Shown here one piece after another: positions 16,855 through 26,220 of a stretch of DNA of 64,000 bases. The stretch spans positions 1 to 64,000 of the forward strand of contig NZ_WUEG01000011.1 in the NCBI RefSeq assembly GCF_010468565.1, written 5' to 3'. The first letter of the stretch is position 1; the number at the start of each line of letters is the position of its first letter. This DNA is from Allomuricauda sp. TY007. Lineage in GTDB: Bacteria; Bacteroidota; Bacteroidia; Flavobacteriales; Flavobacteriaceae. The notes under the pieces are model-generated. The model had not been told where the DNA came from and searched no databases. It saw only the letters and a program-made list of their open reading frames with translations. The translations under genes and the position numbers were made by a program.

Positions 16855-17895
16855 ATGCGGTTTTTAGTACTTTTTTCAATACTGATACACTCTTCTGTCC
16901 TCTTAGGGCAATACCGTTTTTCGGGGCAGGTCTCTGAGGAAAATGCGGGCAATTCCATTTACTTATCATTGGTGGAGGATTACCGTAAATCTTCGCGGGT
17001 GTACTTGGACCAAATCGTTCAGAAATCAGAAGTGGACTCATTGGGCCATTTTTATTTTGAAGGAAATAATCTCAACGAACAAAACCGAATCTATCGCATT
17101 CATTTGGATGGCTGTTCAGACAACACGGGCGCCAATCACTTTTTGGGTCAATGCAACAATAGTAAAAACGTACTTTTTTTGGCCAACAATAAAGATACAC
17201 TCGAGTTCCCTACTTCTTTTGAAGATCAATCGCTCTGCACCATATCTTCCACCAATCCAAAATCTGGCCTGTTATTGGAAATTGAAGGCTTAAAAGAGCA
17301 TATGGCCTACGATTTTGCGGACTACCCAAGCGAGGCCAACAAAAAATTGAATTTGGACAAATGGTTCAAAAACCTACACAGTTTTGGACAGGAAACCAAC
17401 GAACCCTTGGCCGAACTCTATATCTATGATTTTTTATCGGATAAAAGAAACGAAACTTTTCGATTTTATCTGGAAGACCTAACAAGCAATGATTATTACG
17501 AAAACTTGTCCGAAAGATTGGTCAGCACCTATCCTGAAGCTGAATTTACCCAACAATACAGGGCCGAGATAACCACAGATAAAGAATTGGCTAGTTTCAA
17601 TCGACCAAAATCTTCCAAATGGAACCGCACCATCATCGCCCTTTTGGCTGTTTCCCTTTTGGGCAATGTGTTGTTCTTCCTCGGCAAAAAGAAACAGAAT
17701 TCTTATCAATTACTTGAAAAACTCACCCCTCAAGAGCAAAAAATCGTCAACTTGATGTTGGAAAACAAGACCAATAAAGAGATTGCTTCGGAACTTTTTG
17801 TGAGCGTGAGCACCATTAAAACACACATCAATAACTTGTACAAGAAACTCGGCGTTTCCTCTCGGGAAGAAATGGCGCTCCGTTTCAAAAAATAA
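16855..17895 (+). CDS. Predicted membrane-tethered LuxR-type transcriptional regulator
   Basis: 346 residues. The order is: signal peptide (MRFLVLFSILIHSSVLLGQ), an extracytoplasmic domain of about 235 residues with beta-rich start (YRFSGQVSEENAGNSIYLSL) resembling a DUF4369-like or carboxypeptidase-regulatory fold and four cysteines (87, 100, 128 region), a transmembrane helix (about 259-277, flanked by KKKQ), then a cytoplasmic LuxR/GerE helix-turn-helix (about 288-346: LTPQEQKIVNLMLENKTNKE, STIKTHINNLYKKLGVSSRE). The topology puts a sensor outside and the DNA-binding domain inside. It is divergent from the yqaE-lipoprotein-lipB run, a plausible target. Confidence 0.85.
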   Translation: MRFLVLFSILIHSSVLLGQYRFSGQVSEENAGNSIYLSLVEDYRKSSRVYLDQIVQKSEVDSLGHFYFEGNNLNEQNRIYRIHLDGCSDNTGANHFLGQCNNSKNVLFLANNKDTLEFPTSFEDQSLCTISSTNPKSGLLLEIEGLKEHMAYDFADYPSEANKKLNLDKWFKNLHSFGQETNEPLAELYIYDFLSDKRNETFRFYLEDLTSNDYYENLSERLVSTYPEAEFTQQYRAEITTDKELASFNRPKSSKWNRTIIALLAVSLLGNVLFFLGKKKQNSYQLLEKLTPQEQKIVNLMLENKTNKEIASELFVSVSTIKTHINNLYKKLGVSSREEMALRFKK

Positions 17896-17926
17896 TAGAT
17901 GTAGTGTTTACTTTTTAACTACCAAC

Positions 17927-18205
17927 CTAGATTGGATGGACTTGAACCTGTCCCCCAATCGCTTTCAAAACTTTCATTATGGTAGCAAACTGAGGTTTGG
18001 CACCATCCGAAAGTGCCTTGTACAAACTTGGTCTGCTCAATCCAGTTTCCTCGGATATTTTTGTCATTCCAATGGCTTTCGCAATATGTCCGATAGCGTT
18101 TATGACATCTCCACTATCACCTTCTTCTAAAACGGTATTGAGGTATTCAGCAATCATTTCTTTGCTGTCCAAATAATCCGCTATGTCAAATTTTGAGGTT
18201 CCCAT
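17927..18205 (-). CDS. Type II antitoxin, HigA-like addiction-module antidote
   Basis: 92 residues. The N-terminal SKFDIADYLDSKEMIAEYLN and central helix-turn-helix (IGMTKISEETGLSRPSLYKA, LSDGAKPQFATIMKVLKAIG) match the 'addiction module antidote' family with a Cro/C1-type HTH. It should neutralise the RelE/ParE-type toxin encoded 3 bp upstream and bind the operator in front of the toxin gene. The toxin-first order is that of HigBA-like modules. Confidence 0.92.
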   Translation of the reverse strand: MGTSKFDIADYLDSKEMIAEYLNTVLEEGDSGDVINAIGHIAKAIGMTKISEETGLSRPSLYKALSDGAKPQFATIMKVLKAIGGQVQVHPI

Positions 18206-18208
18206 TTT

Positions 18209-18508
18209 CTATCCTTTTAACTTGTTCCAGATTTCTTTTGCTTTCTTTATGTCCCTTGTTTGAGAGCTTTTGTCACCGCCTGCCAGTAAAACAACTACTC
18301 TGCCATTCTTTTCTTTAAAATAAACCCTATATCCTTTGGCAAAATGTATTCTAATCTCGCTAATTCCATTACCTACGCTTTTACAATCCCCAAAATGCCC
18401 ATCATTTTCAATTTTTTGAATTCTGAATAGGATTCTAGCCTTCGCTCTTACATCTTTCAATTTTCTTAGCCACCTATCGAATTCTACAGTTTTTTCAATA
18501 AAGAACAT
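18209..18508 (-). CDS. Type II toxin, RelE/ParE superfamily
   Basis: 99 residues from MFFIEKTVEFDRWLRKLKD. The family signature is clear: KARILFRIQKIENDGHFGDC, GISEIRIHFAKGYRVYFKEK, and VVLLAGGDKSSQTRDIKKAK, as in 'addiction module killer' proteins (HigB-like RelE fold, usually mRNA interferases). A TTG 27 nt upstream lies inside the operator palindrome and is unlikely as the start. Stop is 3 bp before the antitoxin ATG. Confidence 0.92.
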   Translation of the reverse strand: MFFIEKTVEFDRWLRKLKDVRAKARILFRIQKIENDGHFGDCKSVGNGISEIRIHFAKGYRVYFKEKNGRVVVLLAGGDKSSQTRDIKKAKEIWNKLKG

Positions 18509-18515
18509 ATAAAAA

Positions 18516-18540
18516 TTGTATCCAATTGGATACAAATATA
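18516..18540 (-). promoter_or_regulatory. Toxin-antitoxin operator palindrome overlapping a -7 box
   Basis: A perfect 20-bp palindrome, TTGTATCCAATTGGATACAA (18516-18535), starts 7 bp upstream of the toxin ATG. On the minus strand it abuts and partly overlaps TATATTTG (18533-18540), an exact Bacteroidota -7 box; the -33 box is not clear. Binding here by the antitoxin would block transcription, the usual autoregulation of such modules. Confidence 0.7.
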
Positions 18541-18721
18541 GATTTAATTCTTGAATCTTAAATGAATGCTCATATTAATTTTACTTGTCCATAAAAATGG
18601 ATTGCCCACTTCAAAAAATAAATTTCAACCCCCGGTCTAGTCCTTATTTCCAACACCTAAAACTTCGCTCAACAATTGATTTTATTGAATTTGGCCACCT
18701 AACCATAAATCACATAAAATC

Positions 18722-19264
18722 ATGAAAAAAGTTTTTATCACACTACTTATGCTTTGCATTGCTTGTGTTTCGGCACAAGAATTCAACAGGGAAATCACCA
18801 CCGAAAATGGATTGAAGTTTTTGGTAGGGCAAATCAACCTCGACGGATTGCAGTCCCAACCCTACAACAACTGGTTCCAAAACAGGTATGAAAGCTACCA
18901 CCCAGACGAAACCATGGTCGCACTTTTTAAGGAAAAATTAGCGGAATACGACATCAAACTATTTTTGGGCACTTGGTGCGGCGACAGTAAACGGGAAAGC
19001 CCCAGATTCATAAAAATATTGGAAGCCACCGATTTTCCAATGGAGCAATTGGAAATCATCGCTTTGGATTACCGAAAAGGACATTATAAAACCAGTCCCA
19101 CGGGCGAAGAAAAGGGGTTGAACATTATAAAAGTGCCCACCATCATATTTTTTAAAGATGGAAAAGAAGTCAACCGAATCGTGGAAAGTCCCCAGGAAAC
19201 TTTGGAGGAAGACATTGCTCAAATTGTATTTAAAAAGGACTATGTGCCCAATTATGCATATTAA
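18722..19264 (+). CDS. Secreted thioredoxin-like protein with a single active-site cysteine
   Basis: 180 residues with a signal peptide (MKKVFITLLMLCIACVSAQ). A thioredoxin fold follows with the motif LGTWCGDSKRESPRF, so the usual CxxC is CGDS with only the first Cys kept, and the cis-Pro segment IIKVPTIIFFKDGKEVNRI. A monothiol site suits mixed-disulfide or chaperone-like work rather than classic dithiol exchange; the family is common in Flavobacteriia. The Ala-Cys in the leader could allow lipoprotein processing, but CVSAQ fits SPI better. The 186-bp region before it, 18536-18721, holds the toxin promoter and otherwise no gene. Confidence 0.85.
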   Translation: MKKVFITLLMLCIACVSAQEFNREITTENGLKFLVGQINLDGLQSQPYNNWFQNRYESYHPDETMVALFKEKLAEYDIKLFLGTWCGDSKRESPRFIKILEATDFPMEQLEIIALDYRKGHYKTSPTGEEKGLNIIKVPTIIFFKDGKEVNRIVESPQETLEEDIAQIVFKKDYVPNYAY

Positions 19265-19282
19265 GTTTGGACAAGGCAAGGA

Positions 19283-19316
19283 TTTAAAGCGCAAAAGTGT
19301 AATTTTGCGCTTTAAA
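19283..19316 (+). terminator. 14-bp hairpin between the thioredoxin-like gene and lysS
   Basis: A perfect 14-bp stem (TTTAAAGCGCAAAA / TTTTGCGCTTTAAA) with a 6-nt loop, followed by a T-rich run at 19317-19322. It is 18 bp after the thioredoxin-like stop, so most simply a terminator. It ends only 13 bp before the lysS ATG and contains TAATTTTG (19300-19307), a match to the -7 consensus, so a role in lysS expression is also possible. Confidence 0.7.
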
Positions 19317-19329
19317 TTTTTTACAGACT

Positions 19330-21021
19330 ATGCAACTATCGGAACAAGAGATCGTTCGAAGGGAAAAATTGACCAAACTCAGGGAAATGGGCATCAACCC
19401 ATATCCCGCAGCATTGTATCCTGTTGATGCCACTTCTAAGAGCATCAAGAATGATTTTGAAGAAGGAAAAAAAGTAGTGGTTTCCGGTAGATTGATGTCA
19501 CGAAGAATTCAAGGAAAGGCCTCTTTTGCCGAACTACAAGATGGCGAGGGCCGTATCCAAGTCTATTTTAACCGTGATGAAATCTGCCCGAGCGAAGATA
19601 AAAGCTTGTACAACGATGTCTACAAAAAATTGTTGGACATTGGCGATATCATCGGTATAGAAGGAGAGCTTTTCACTACGCAAGTGGGAGAAAAAACCGT
19701 GATGGTAAAGAATTTTTCGCTTCTGAGCAAAAGTTTAAAACCATTGCCACTACCAAAGGTAGATGACGAAGGAAAAGTGTACGATGCCTTTAACGACCCA
19801 GAACTTCGTTACCGTCAGCGGTATGTAGATTTGGTAGTGAACCCTCATGTGAAGGACACCTTCATCAAAAGAACAAAAATTACCAACAGCATACGGGAGT
19901 TCTACAACCAAAAGGGATACTTGGAAGTAGAGACCCCGATTCTTCAACCCATTCCAGGGGGAGCTGCCGCTCGTCCGTTTTTAACGCATCACAATGCATT
20001 GAATGTACCCTTGTACCTGCGAATTGCCAACGAGCTTTATTTGAAGCGATTGATCGTGGGCGGGTTCGATGGTGTTTATGAATTCTCAAAGGATTTCCGT
20101 AACGAGGGGATGGACCGCACCCACAATCCAGAGTTTACCGTAATGGAACTCTATGTGGCCTACAAGGACTACAACTGGATGATGGACACCACCGAAAAAC
20201 TGTTGGAGAAAGTAGCTATTGATGCTACCGGCAGCTCCAAAGTAAAAGTGGGCGATCACGAAATCGAATTTAAAGCTCCCTACCCAAGAGTCCCTATTTT
20301 GGAGGCCATTAAAATCCATACTGGTTACGATGTAGCTGGAATGGAAGAGGACGAACTCCGTGAAGTAGCCAAGAAATTGGATATTGAGGTGGATGAGACC
20401 ATGGGTATCGGTAAATTGATCGATGAGATTTTTGGTGAAAAATGTGAGCACCATTACATTCAGCCTACCTTTATTATAGATTATCCGAAGGAAATGAGCC
20501 CGTTGACCAAAGAGCACCGTACCAATCCAAGGCTTACGGAGCGTTTTGAATTGATGGTAAACGGCAAGGAATTGGCCAATGCCTACTCAGAGCTTAACGA
20601 CCCCATTGATCAGCGCGAGCGTTTTGAAGAGCAGCTCAAACTTTCCGAAAAAGGAGATGATGAAGCCATGTTCATAGACCAAGATTTCTTGCGTGCTTTG
20701 GAATATGGTATGCCTCCTACTTCGGGCATCGGAATCGGTATTGACCGTTTGGTGATGTTGATGACAAACAATTCCTCCATCCAAGAAGTATTGTTCTTCC
20801 CGCAAATGCGACCCGAGAAAAAGCAAGTGGAGCTTACCGAAGAGGAAAAAACAATCATTGAAATTCTTAAGCCACAAGGCGAAATGCCATTGGCCGACCT
20901 TAAAGCAAAAGCTGGTCTGAGCGGTAAAAAATGGGACAAGAGCACTAAAGGCCTAAGCAAACATGGACTTATCAAAGTAGAAAAAACGGAAGACGCCCTA
21001 CTGGTAAAATATACGGGTTAA
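19330..21021 (+). CDS. lysS: Lysine--tRNA ligase (class II)
   Basis: 563 residues. Class II LysRS charges tRNA-Lys. Domains: OB-fold anticodon-binding domain (about 45-135: [20 protein letters not shown]), class II core with motif 2 ([20 protein letters not shown]) and motif 3 ([23 protein letters not shown]). About 65 residues extend past motif 3 ([20 protein letters not shown] and following), resembling a small winged-helix tail as in other Bacteroidota LysRS. Start ATG follows a T-rich leader; a terminator follows the stop. Confidence 0.98.
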   Translation: MQLSEQEIVRREKLTKLREMGINPYPAALYPVDATSKSIKNDFEEGKKVVVSGRLMSRRIQGKASFAELQDGEGRIQVYFNRDEICPSEDKSLYNDVYKKLLDIGDIIGIEGELFTTQVGEKTVMVKNFSLLSKSLKPLPLPKVDDEGKVYDAFNDPELRYRQRYVDLVVNPHVKDTFIKRTKITNSIREFYNQKGYLEVETPILQPIPGGAAARPFLTHHNALNVPLYLRIANELYLKRLIVGGFDGVYEFSKDFRNEGMDRTHNPEFTVMELYVAYKDYNWMMDTTEKLLEKVAIDATGSSKVKVGDHEIEFKAPYPRVPILEAIKIHTGYDVAGMEEDELREVAKKLDIEVDETMGIGKLIDEIFGEKCEHHYIQPTFIIDYPKEMSPLTKEHRTNPRLTERFELMVNGKELANAYSELNDPIDQRERFEEQLKLSEKGDDEAMFIDQDFLRALEYGMPPTSGIGIGIDRLVMLMTNNSSIQEVLFFPQMRPEKKQVELTEEEKTIIEILKPQGEMPLADLKAKAGLSGKKWDKSTKGLSKHGLIKVEKTEDALLVKYTG

Positions 21022-21054
21022 TCCCATAAAGTTCTATCCCAATCATACACAAAT

Positions 21055-21088
21055 CCCTGAACCTTAAATCAAGTTCAGGGGTTTTCAT
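21055..21088 (+). terminator. Rho-independent terminator after lysS
   Basis: An 8-bp stem (CCCTGAAC at 21055-21062, GTTCAGGG at 21073-21080) extended by A/T pairs and followed by GTTTTCATTTTT. It lies 34 bp after the lysS stop. Confidence 0.8.
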
Positions 21089-21181
21089 TTTTAAAAAAAA
21101 TCCTATCTTTCCACCGTTTTCCTCTTTTCTGAGGAAAATTTCCAGCAGCTACCCCCAATAATCTTACTAAAATCTACTTAT

Positions 21182-24100
21182 ATGAAAAGAATGAAACTAA
21201 CATTCCTTTTTGTGCTGTTGGTATCGTTTATTGGCAGGGCACAAGAGGTAACCGGAACCGTTTACGACGACCAAAATGTACCTTTGCCGGGAGCTTCGGT
21301 TCAAGTAAAGGGCACCACAACGGGAGCCATCACCGATTTTGATGGCAACTACACTATCGAGGCAAATCAGGGCGACATTTTAGTGTTCTCCTACATCGGT
21401 TTCAACACCCAAGAAGCAACCGTAACCGGAAGCACCTTGGACATTACACTACAAGCAGGGCTCGAACTGGAAAACGTTGTAGTGGTTGGTTCCCGTAATG
21501 CCAACAGAACGGCAACGGACACTCCTGTTCCCGTAGATGTATTGGATGTCACCGAATTAACGCAATCCACTCCGCAGGTCACCGTTACTGAAATTCTGAA
21601 CTATGCGGCGCCATCATTCAGTTCCAATCCACAATCCATTTCCGATGGAACCGATCACATTGCTCCAGCCTCCCTGCGTGGACTTGGGCCCGATCAGGTT
21701 TTGGTGCTCATCAACGGTAAAAGAAGGCACAAAACAGGGCTTGTAAACGTAAACGGGACCTTTGGTCGTGGAAGTGTAGGTACGGATATGACCACTATTC
21801 CATCCAACTCCATTGCAAGAATAGAAATATTGCGAGATGGTGCGGCCGCCCAATATGGCTCCGATGCCATCGCAGGGGTCATAAACATTGTTCTAAAAAA
21901 GAACGTGAACGAATTGCAAGTAGATGTTAATACCGGAGCCAATTATACCAGCGAACACGGCCCGGACAAAAATGTGGATGGAGAAAAGGTAAGCCTCGGA
22001 TTGAATTATGGCCTACCCATTGGAAAAAACGGTGGATTCATCAATTTTACCGGGAATTTTAACCACAGGGGTTCAACCAACCGCATGCAAGAATGGGAAG
22101 GTTCCATTTTTAATGGTTATAATTCGGTTGAAAGGGTTGCAGCAGCATCTGGTGTTGATACATCTACATTGTTAATGAATGATGCATTAGTTAGACAATA
22201 CGCTCAAACAGCCGGATTCTCAAACAATCAATTGGCATTGGTCAATGGTGCCTCAGATCCAGAACTACATGATTTAAACGGTTTAGCAGGTTCACAAAGG
22301 GTTTACGGAGATAGCTTTGATTACAATGATTATCAAAATGGAGTTTTCACTTTTCAGGACATGCTAAATTCATTTAACGCTTTGTCCTATACCAATGCAA
22401 ATCAAGCAGCACAAATAGAGGAATTCTATAATAGTTTGCCAAACAACATCAGTAGTGGCCAATTTGGTGACTTACTTGACCAGTTTCAGGTAAACTCACC
22501 TCTAGGCTTTAATAATACCGATGCTGAACTAGCAGCTAGAAATATGGTTCGCAGCGACTTCAATATGCAGGTAGGACAATCCAAAGTGAGGGGCGCTCAG
22601 TTTTTTGCCAACCTTTCCATTCCTTTGGATGAAAATCTGGAACTCTACGGTTTTGGCGGGTTGAGCTTTAAAAATGGTAAGGCCGCTGGTTTTTATCGTT
22701 TACCGAATCAATCCAGAACCTATTCCCCAGCCTATCCCAATGGCTTTTTGCCCGAAATTAATTCCAACATTATGGACCAATCGGCCGCCTTTGGAATCAA
22801 AGGGATGCTTGGGGATTGGAATGTTGATTTCAGCAATTCGTATGGAAGGAATGAATTTATGTATCGAATTACCAACTCCAACAATGCTTCCATGGGCAAC
22901 TCCACTCCATTTGAAGCAAATTCTGGTGGTTTCAATTATAGCGAGAACACCACCAATTTTGATATGAACCGTTTTTATGAAGACACCATGGCGGGCTTGA
23001 ACATTGCCTTTGGTGCCGAGTATCGCGTGGAAAACTATGGTATTGTCGCTGGCGAGGAAATCTCTTATACGCAATACAATACATTGGGCAATCCTCACGA
23101 CCCAACCGACCCCAACTCTGTTGTTCCCACGGACTTTTTTGGTAGTTCCAGACCCGGTGGCATTCAAGTATTCCCCGGTTTTAAACCAGACAACGAGGTA
23201 GATGCCTTTAGAAATACCATTGCCGGATATTTTGATGTGGAAGCAGATTTTACCGAATCAATTTTGTTGAGCGGGGCAATTCGTTATGAGAACTTCTCCG
23301 ATTTTGGCGGAACGCTCAATTACAAGTTGGCCACTAGAATCAAAATTTCTGAGAATTTTAACTTTAGGGGTGGTGGGCAAACCGGTTTTAGGGCCCCTTC
23401 CCTGCACCAAATCCATTATAGCTCCACCTCTACCCTGTTTGTGGATGGAATACCAAACGAGGTCGGTATTTTCCCCAACACCTCAAGGGTTGCCCGTTTG
23501 TTGGGCATTAAGCCTCTCAAAGAAGAAACTTCCATTGGAGCCACCGCGGGTTTTACCGCCAGAGTCCCCAGTGCCAATCTAAAATTCACTTTGGATGGAT
23601 ATCTCATCAACATTGATGACCGTGTGATTCTTACCGGACAGTTTGATGATAACGGAAATCCAGAATTGGCCAACCTGTTCCAACAAGCCAACGCCACCCA
23701 AGCAGCTTTCTTTGCCAATTCAGTAGATACACAGACCTTGGGCTTGGATTTTGTGGTGGATCATAAGGCAAATATCTCCGATAATGTTTCATTGACGAAC
23801 ACCTTGGCTTTCACATTTTCTGAAACAAGTGTGGAAAAGGTTAAAGTTCCCAAAGCTATTGCCGACGCAGGCTTGAGCGATACCTATTTTGACCCTACCA
23901 GTAGAATTTATTTGGAGTCTGCCGTGCCTACCACCAAAGGAAACCTTTCCCATAACCTAAAAGTGGGCGATAACTGGAATTTCTTTCTAAGAAACGGTTA
24001 CTTTGGCGAAGTAAGGGAAGCTACTAACGAAAATGACCCTACCATTGACTATACCTTTGGTGCCAAAGTAATTACCGACCTTTCCATTGGTTATAATATT

Positions 24101-24271
24101 TCAAATAGCACAAGATTCACTTTGGGAGCAAACAACCTGCTAGATGTGTACCCAGACAAGAACGACCCTGCTTTTAGATCGGACGGGCGGTTTATCTACT
24201 CCAGAAGGTCCGTTCAATTTGGAACCAACGGCCGTTACGTTTTTGGAAGGTTGACCTTCAAGATAAAATAA
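21182..24271 (+). CDS. TonB-dependent outer-membrane receptor with carboxypeptidase-regulatory domain
   Basis: 1029 residues. Signal peptide (MKRMKLTFLFVLLVSFIGRA), carboxypeptidase-regulatory domain (about 20-95: VPLPGASVQVKGTTTGAITD), TonB-box-like LENVVVVGSRN, plug (SIARIEILRDGAAAQYGSDA followed by IAGVINIVLKK, about 215-245), then a barrel ending YVFGRLTFKIK. The plug resembles those of iron/cobalamin-type receptors (LINGKRRHKTG) more than SusC, and no SusD partner is present. Substrate unknown. It is flanked by terminators, so is a single transcription unit. Confidence 0.94.
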   Translation: MKRMKLTFLFVLLVSFIGRAQEVTGTVYDDQNVPLPGASVQVKGTTTGAITDFDGNYTIEANQGDILVFSYIGFNTQEATVTGSTLDITLQAGLELENVVVVGSRNANRTATDTPVPVDVLDVTELTQSTPQVTVTEILNYAAPSFSSNPQSISDGTDHIAPASLRGLGPDQVLVLINGKRRHKTGLVNVNGTFGRGSVGTDMTTIPSNSIARIEILRDGAAAQYGSDAIAGVINIVLKKNVNELQVDVNTGANYTSEHGPDKNVDGEKVSLGLNYGLPIGKNGGFINFTGNFNHRGSTNRMQEWEGSIFNGYNSVERVAAASGVDTSTLLMNDALVRQYAQTAGFSNNQLALVNGASDPELHDLNGLAGSQRVYGDSFDYNDYQNGVFTFQDMLNSFNALSYTNANQAAQIEEFYNSLPNNISSGQFGDLLDQFQVNSPLGFNNTDAELAARNMVRSDFNMQVGQSKVRGAQFFANLSIPLDENLELYGFGGLSFKNGKAAGFYRLPNQSRTYSPAYPNGFLPEINSNIMDQSAAFGIKGMLGDWNVDFSNSYGRNEFMYRITNSNNASMGNSTPFEANSGGFNYSENTTNFDMNRFYEDTMAGLNIAFGAEYRVENYGIVAGEEISYTQYNTLGNPHDPTDPNSVVPTDFFGSSRPGGIQVFPGFKPDNEVDAFRNTIAGYFDVEADFTESILLSGAIRYENFSDFGGTLNYKLATRIKISENFNFRGGGQTGFRAPSLHQIHYSSTSTLFVDGIPNEVGIFPNTSRVARLLGIKPLKEETSIGATAGFTARVPSANLKFTLDGYLINIDDRVILTGQFDDNGNPELANLFQQANATQAAFFANSVDTQTLGLDFVVDHKANISDNVSLTNTLAFTFSETSVEKVKVPKAIADAGLSDTYFDPTSRIYLESAVPTTKGNLSHNLKVGDNWNFFLRNGYFGEVREATNENDPTIDYTFGAKVITDLSIGYNISNSTRFTLGANNLLDVYPDKNDPAFRSDGRFIYSRRSVQFGTNGRYVFGRLTFKIK

Positions 24272-24299
24272 AGCTGTCATTTTATAGATGTTTGATACT

Positions 24300-24328
24300 G
24301 AAGCCCCATCACGGGGCTTCTTTATTTT
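24300..24328 (+). terminator. Rho-independent terminator
   Basis: An 8-bp stem (GAAGCCCC / GGGGCTTC) with a 5-nt loop followed by TTTATTTTTAT, 28 bp after the TonB-receptor stop. Confidence 0.88.
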
Positions 24329-24363
24329 TATCTTTTAACAAAAAATCCTAGCTTAGAACCCCA

Positions 24364-25794
24364 ATGGAACTAAGCAAAAAAATTGGGCTGGTCCTAGGAC
24401 CGATTGCCTTCTTCATTTTGAATTTTCTGCCCTTTGAACTTATATCGGAAAAAGGCGATCCTGTAATTTCTGTAGCGGCCTGGATGCTGATTTGGTGGAT
24501 TACCGAAGCGGTCTCTATTTCTGTTACCGCACTCCTACCCTTACTTTTGTTACCTATTTTAAAGGTGTTACCCATTGCAGAGGTAGGAGCCAATTATGGC
24601 AGCCCTATTGTTTTCCTCTTTTTTGGAGGATTTGTAATGGCGTTGGCACTGGAAAAGGTGAATCTTCATAAGCGAATAGCCCTAAATATTATCAGATTGA
24701 CTGGCACAACCCCCAACAAGGTGATTTTAGGCTTTATGATCGCCACCGCCACCTTGAGCATGTGGATTAGCAATACGGCCAGTACTGTGGTAATGTTGCC
24801 CATAGCTATTTCCGTTATTAATTTATTGATCAACGATAAAGATGGATTTACCAAAAATGATCAAAATTTTGCCCTGAGTGTCATGCTGGGAATCGCGTTT
24901 TCCGCAAATGCGGGAGGAATCGCCACAGTGATCGGTACGCCGCCAAACTCTGTATTGATAGGGCTTTTGGAAAATGAATACAATATCGAAATCTCTTTTT
25001 TAAAGTGGATGACGATAGGTTTGCCATTTTCCATCATCATGGTTGGGATTTGTTATTTGGTACTGGTAAAATGGATGTTCCCCAACCGTGACCTAAAATT
25101 CAATGCTTCCAAAGAAGTGATTCATACTGAACTGGAAAAACTGGGTCCGACCTCTGGTAAGGAAAAAATGGTTTTAGCCATTTTTGCAGTAACGGTTTTC
25201 CTTTGGATTTTTAGAACGCTAATCAACAATATTTTTCCAAGCTTGGGACTTACCGATACCATGATCAGTATTTTTGCAGCCATTGCGCTTTTCGCCATAC
25301 CCTACAACATCAAAAAAGGTGATTTTATCATTGTATGGAAGGATACTTCCAAATTGGCTTGGGGCATATTGATTCTTTTTGGTGGAGGACTAGCCCTTGC
25401 ACAAGGAATGTCCACAAGTGGTATCGTGGATATCGTCGCCAACAGCATTGCCCAAAGCGAAATAAGTATTTTGTTCACGGCTGCCCTTTTGATTTTCCTA
25501 ATGTTGTTTATGACCGAGTTGATGAGCAACGTAGCCTTGGTGGCCGTTCTTGCCCCTGTGGTAGCGGGCATAGCCATTGGCTTGGACATTCCGATGTTGC
25601 ACTTATTGATCCCTGTGACCATTGCCAGTAGCTGTGCTTTTATGCTTCCCATGGCCACACCGCCCAATGCCATTGTTTTTGCGAGCGGCTATGTAAAAAT
25701 TCCACAAATGGCACGTGTTGGTGTAATGCTCAACCTGATTGCGGTAGTGTTGCTTATTTTGGTGTTCCAGTTTGTGATTCCGCTATTGTTCTAA
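24364..25794 (+). CDS. SLC13/DASS-family sodium-coupled anion transporter
   Basis: 476 residues with about 11-12 transmembrane segments. The two family signatures with SNT-type Na+ and carboxylate sites are visible: MWISNTASTVVMLPIAISVI (about 132-151) and VIGTPPNSVLIG in the first half, and ELMSNVALVAVLAPVVAGIA and PMATPPNAIVFASGYVK in the second half. Members import dicarboxylates, citrate or sulfate with Na+. The two-fold pseudo-repeat is intact and the length is normal. No sulfur or C4-acid metabolic genes sit nearby to narrow the substrate. Confidence 0.93.
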   Translation: MELSKKIGLVLGPIAFFILNFLPFELISEKGDPVISVAAWMLIWWITEAVSISVTALLPLLLLPILKVLPIAEVGANYGSPIVFLFFGGFVMALALEKVNLHKRIALNIIRLTGTTPNKVILGFMIATATLSMWISNTASTVVMLPIAISVINLLINDKDGFTKNDQNFALSVMLGIAFSANAGGIATVIGTPPNSVLIGLLENEYNIEISFLKWMTIGLPFSIIMVGICYLVLVKWMFPNRDLKFNASKEVIHTELEKLGPTSGKEKMVLAIFAVTVFLWIFRTLINNIFPSLGLTDTMISIFAAIALFAIPYNIKKGDFIIVWKDTSKLAWGILILFGGGLALAQGMSTSGIVDIVANSIAQSEISILFTAALLIFLMLFMTELMSNVALVAVLAPVVAGIAIGLDIPMLHLLIPVTIASSCAFMLPMATPPNAIVFASGYVKIPQMARVGVMLNLIAVVLLILVFQFVIPLLF

Positions 25795-25798
25795 ACTA

Positions 25799-25828
25799 AA
25801 AATGCCCCTCCGGGCGGAAGGGCATTTT
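25799..25828 (+). terminator. Rho-independent terminator
   Basis: AAAATGCCC (25799-25807) pairs with GGGCATTTT (25820-25828), with a TCC/GGA inner pairing. It lies directly after the transporter stop. Confidence 0.88.
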
Positions 25829-26156
25829 CACAAACTAACTAACTCAAAAAAATGTAAGAAACTAACTTAATCAACGCTACTCGCTTTTGAGCAAGTGAAG
25901 CGTAACTCTTTGTTAGGTACAAAGTTACAACCCTTTTTTGTGAATTTTATTGTAATTAGTTTTTTGTTAACGCAACAGTCAAACCCCATAAATGATTCCT
26001 TATAGTGCGTTTGTCCAAAATGGATGCAATAATTTTAGTAAAACCTATGAAAAGCTGAATAATCTGCATTCTAAAAATCGTTTTACTAAAAATACCTCCA
26101 TCTATACAGATGATGTTATTTTTTTGTTAACCAGATATTTATAAGTTTTCATTAAC
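25829..26156. repeat. Gene-free region with hairpins and a 12-bp inverted repeat
   Basis: No gene was seen here. It contains two local hairpins at about 25873-25929 (ACGCT...AGCGT; AACTCTTTGT...ACAAAGTT) and a spaced inverted repeat, ATTTTAGTAAAAC (26032-26044) with GTTTTACTAAAA (26080-26091), 35 bp apart. These could be remnants of a small mobile element, or structured RNA; I cannot tell which. Confidence 0.4.
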
Positions 26157-26186
26157 AAAAAACCCCTCGATCGAGGGGTTTTTTTA
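26157..26186. terminator. Bidirectional terminator (perfect palindrome)
   Basis: A perfect 14-bp palindromic stem built on ACCCCTCGA/TCGAGGGGT flanked by A and T runs. It is about 35 bp past the stop of the leftward acidic-repeat gene and ends transcription from that side. Confidence 0.88.
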
Positions 26187-26220
26187 GCTAACTCAAATAA
26201 GTTGTAAAATGATGAACATT

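Noticed and set aside
25918..25930. Minus-strand promoter TAACTTTG at 25920-25927
   Set aside because: Matches the -7 box, but there is no -33 box and no leftward gene before the terminator at 25799.
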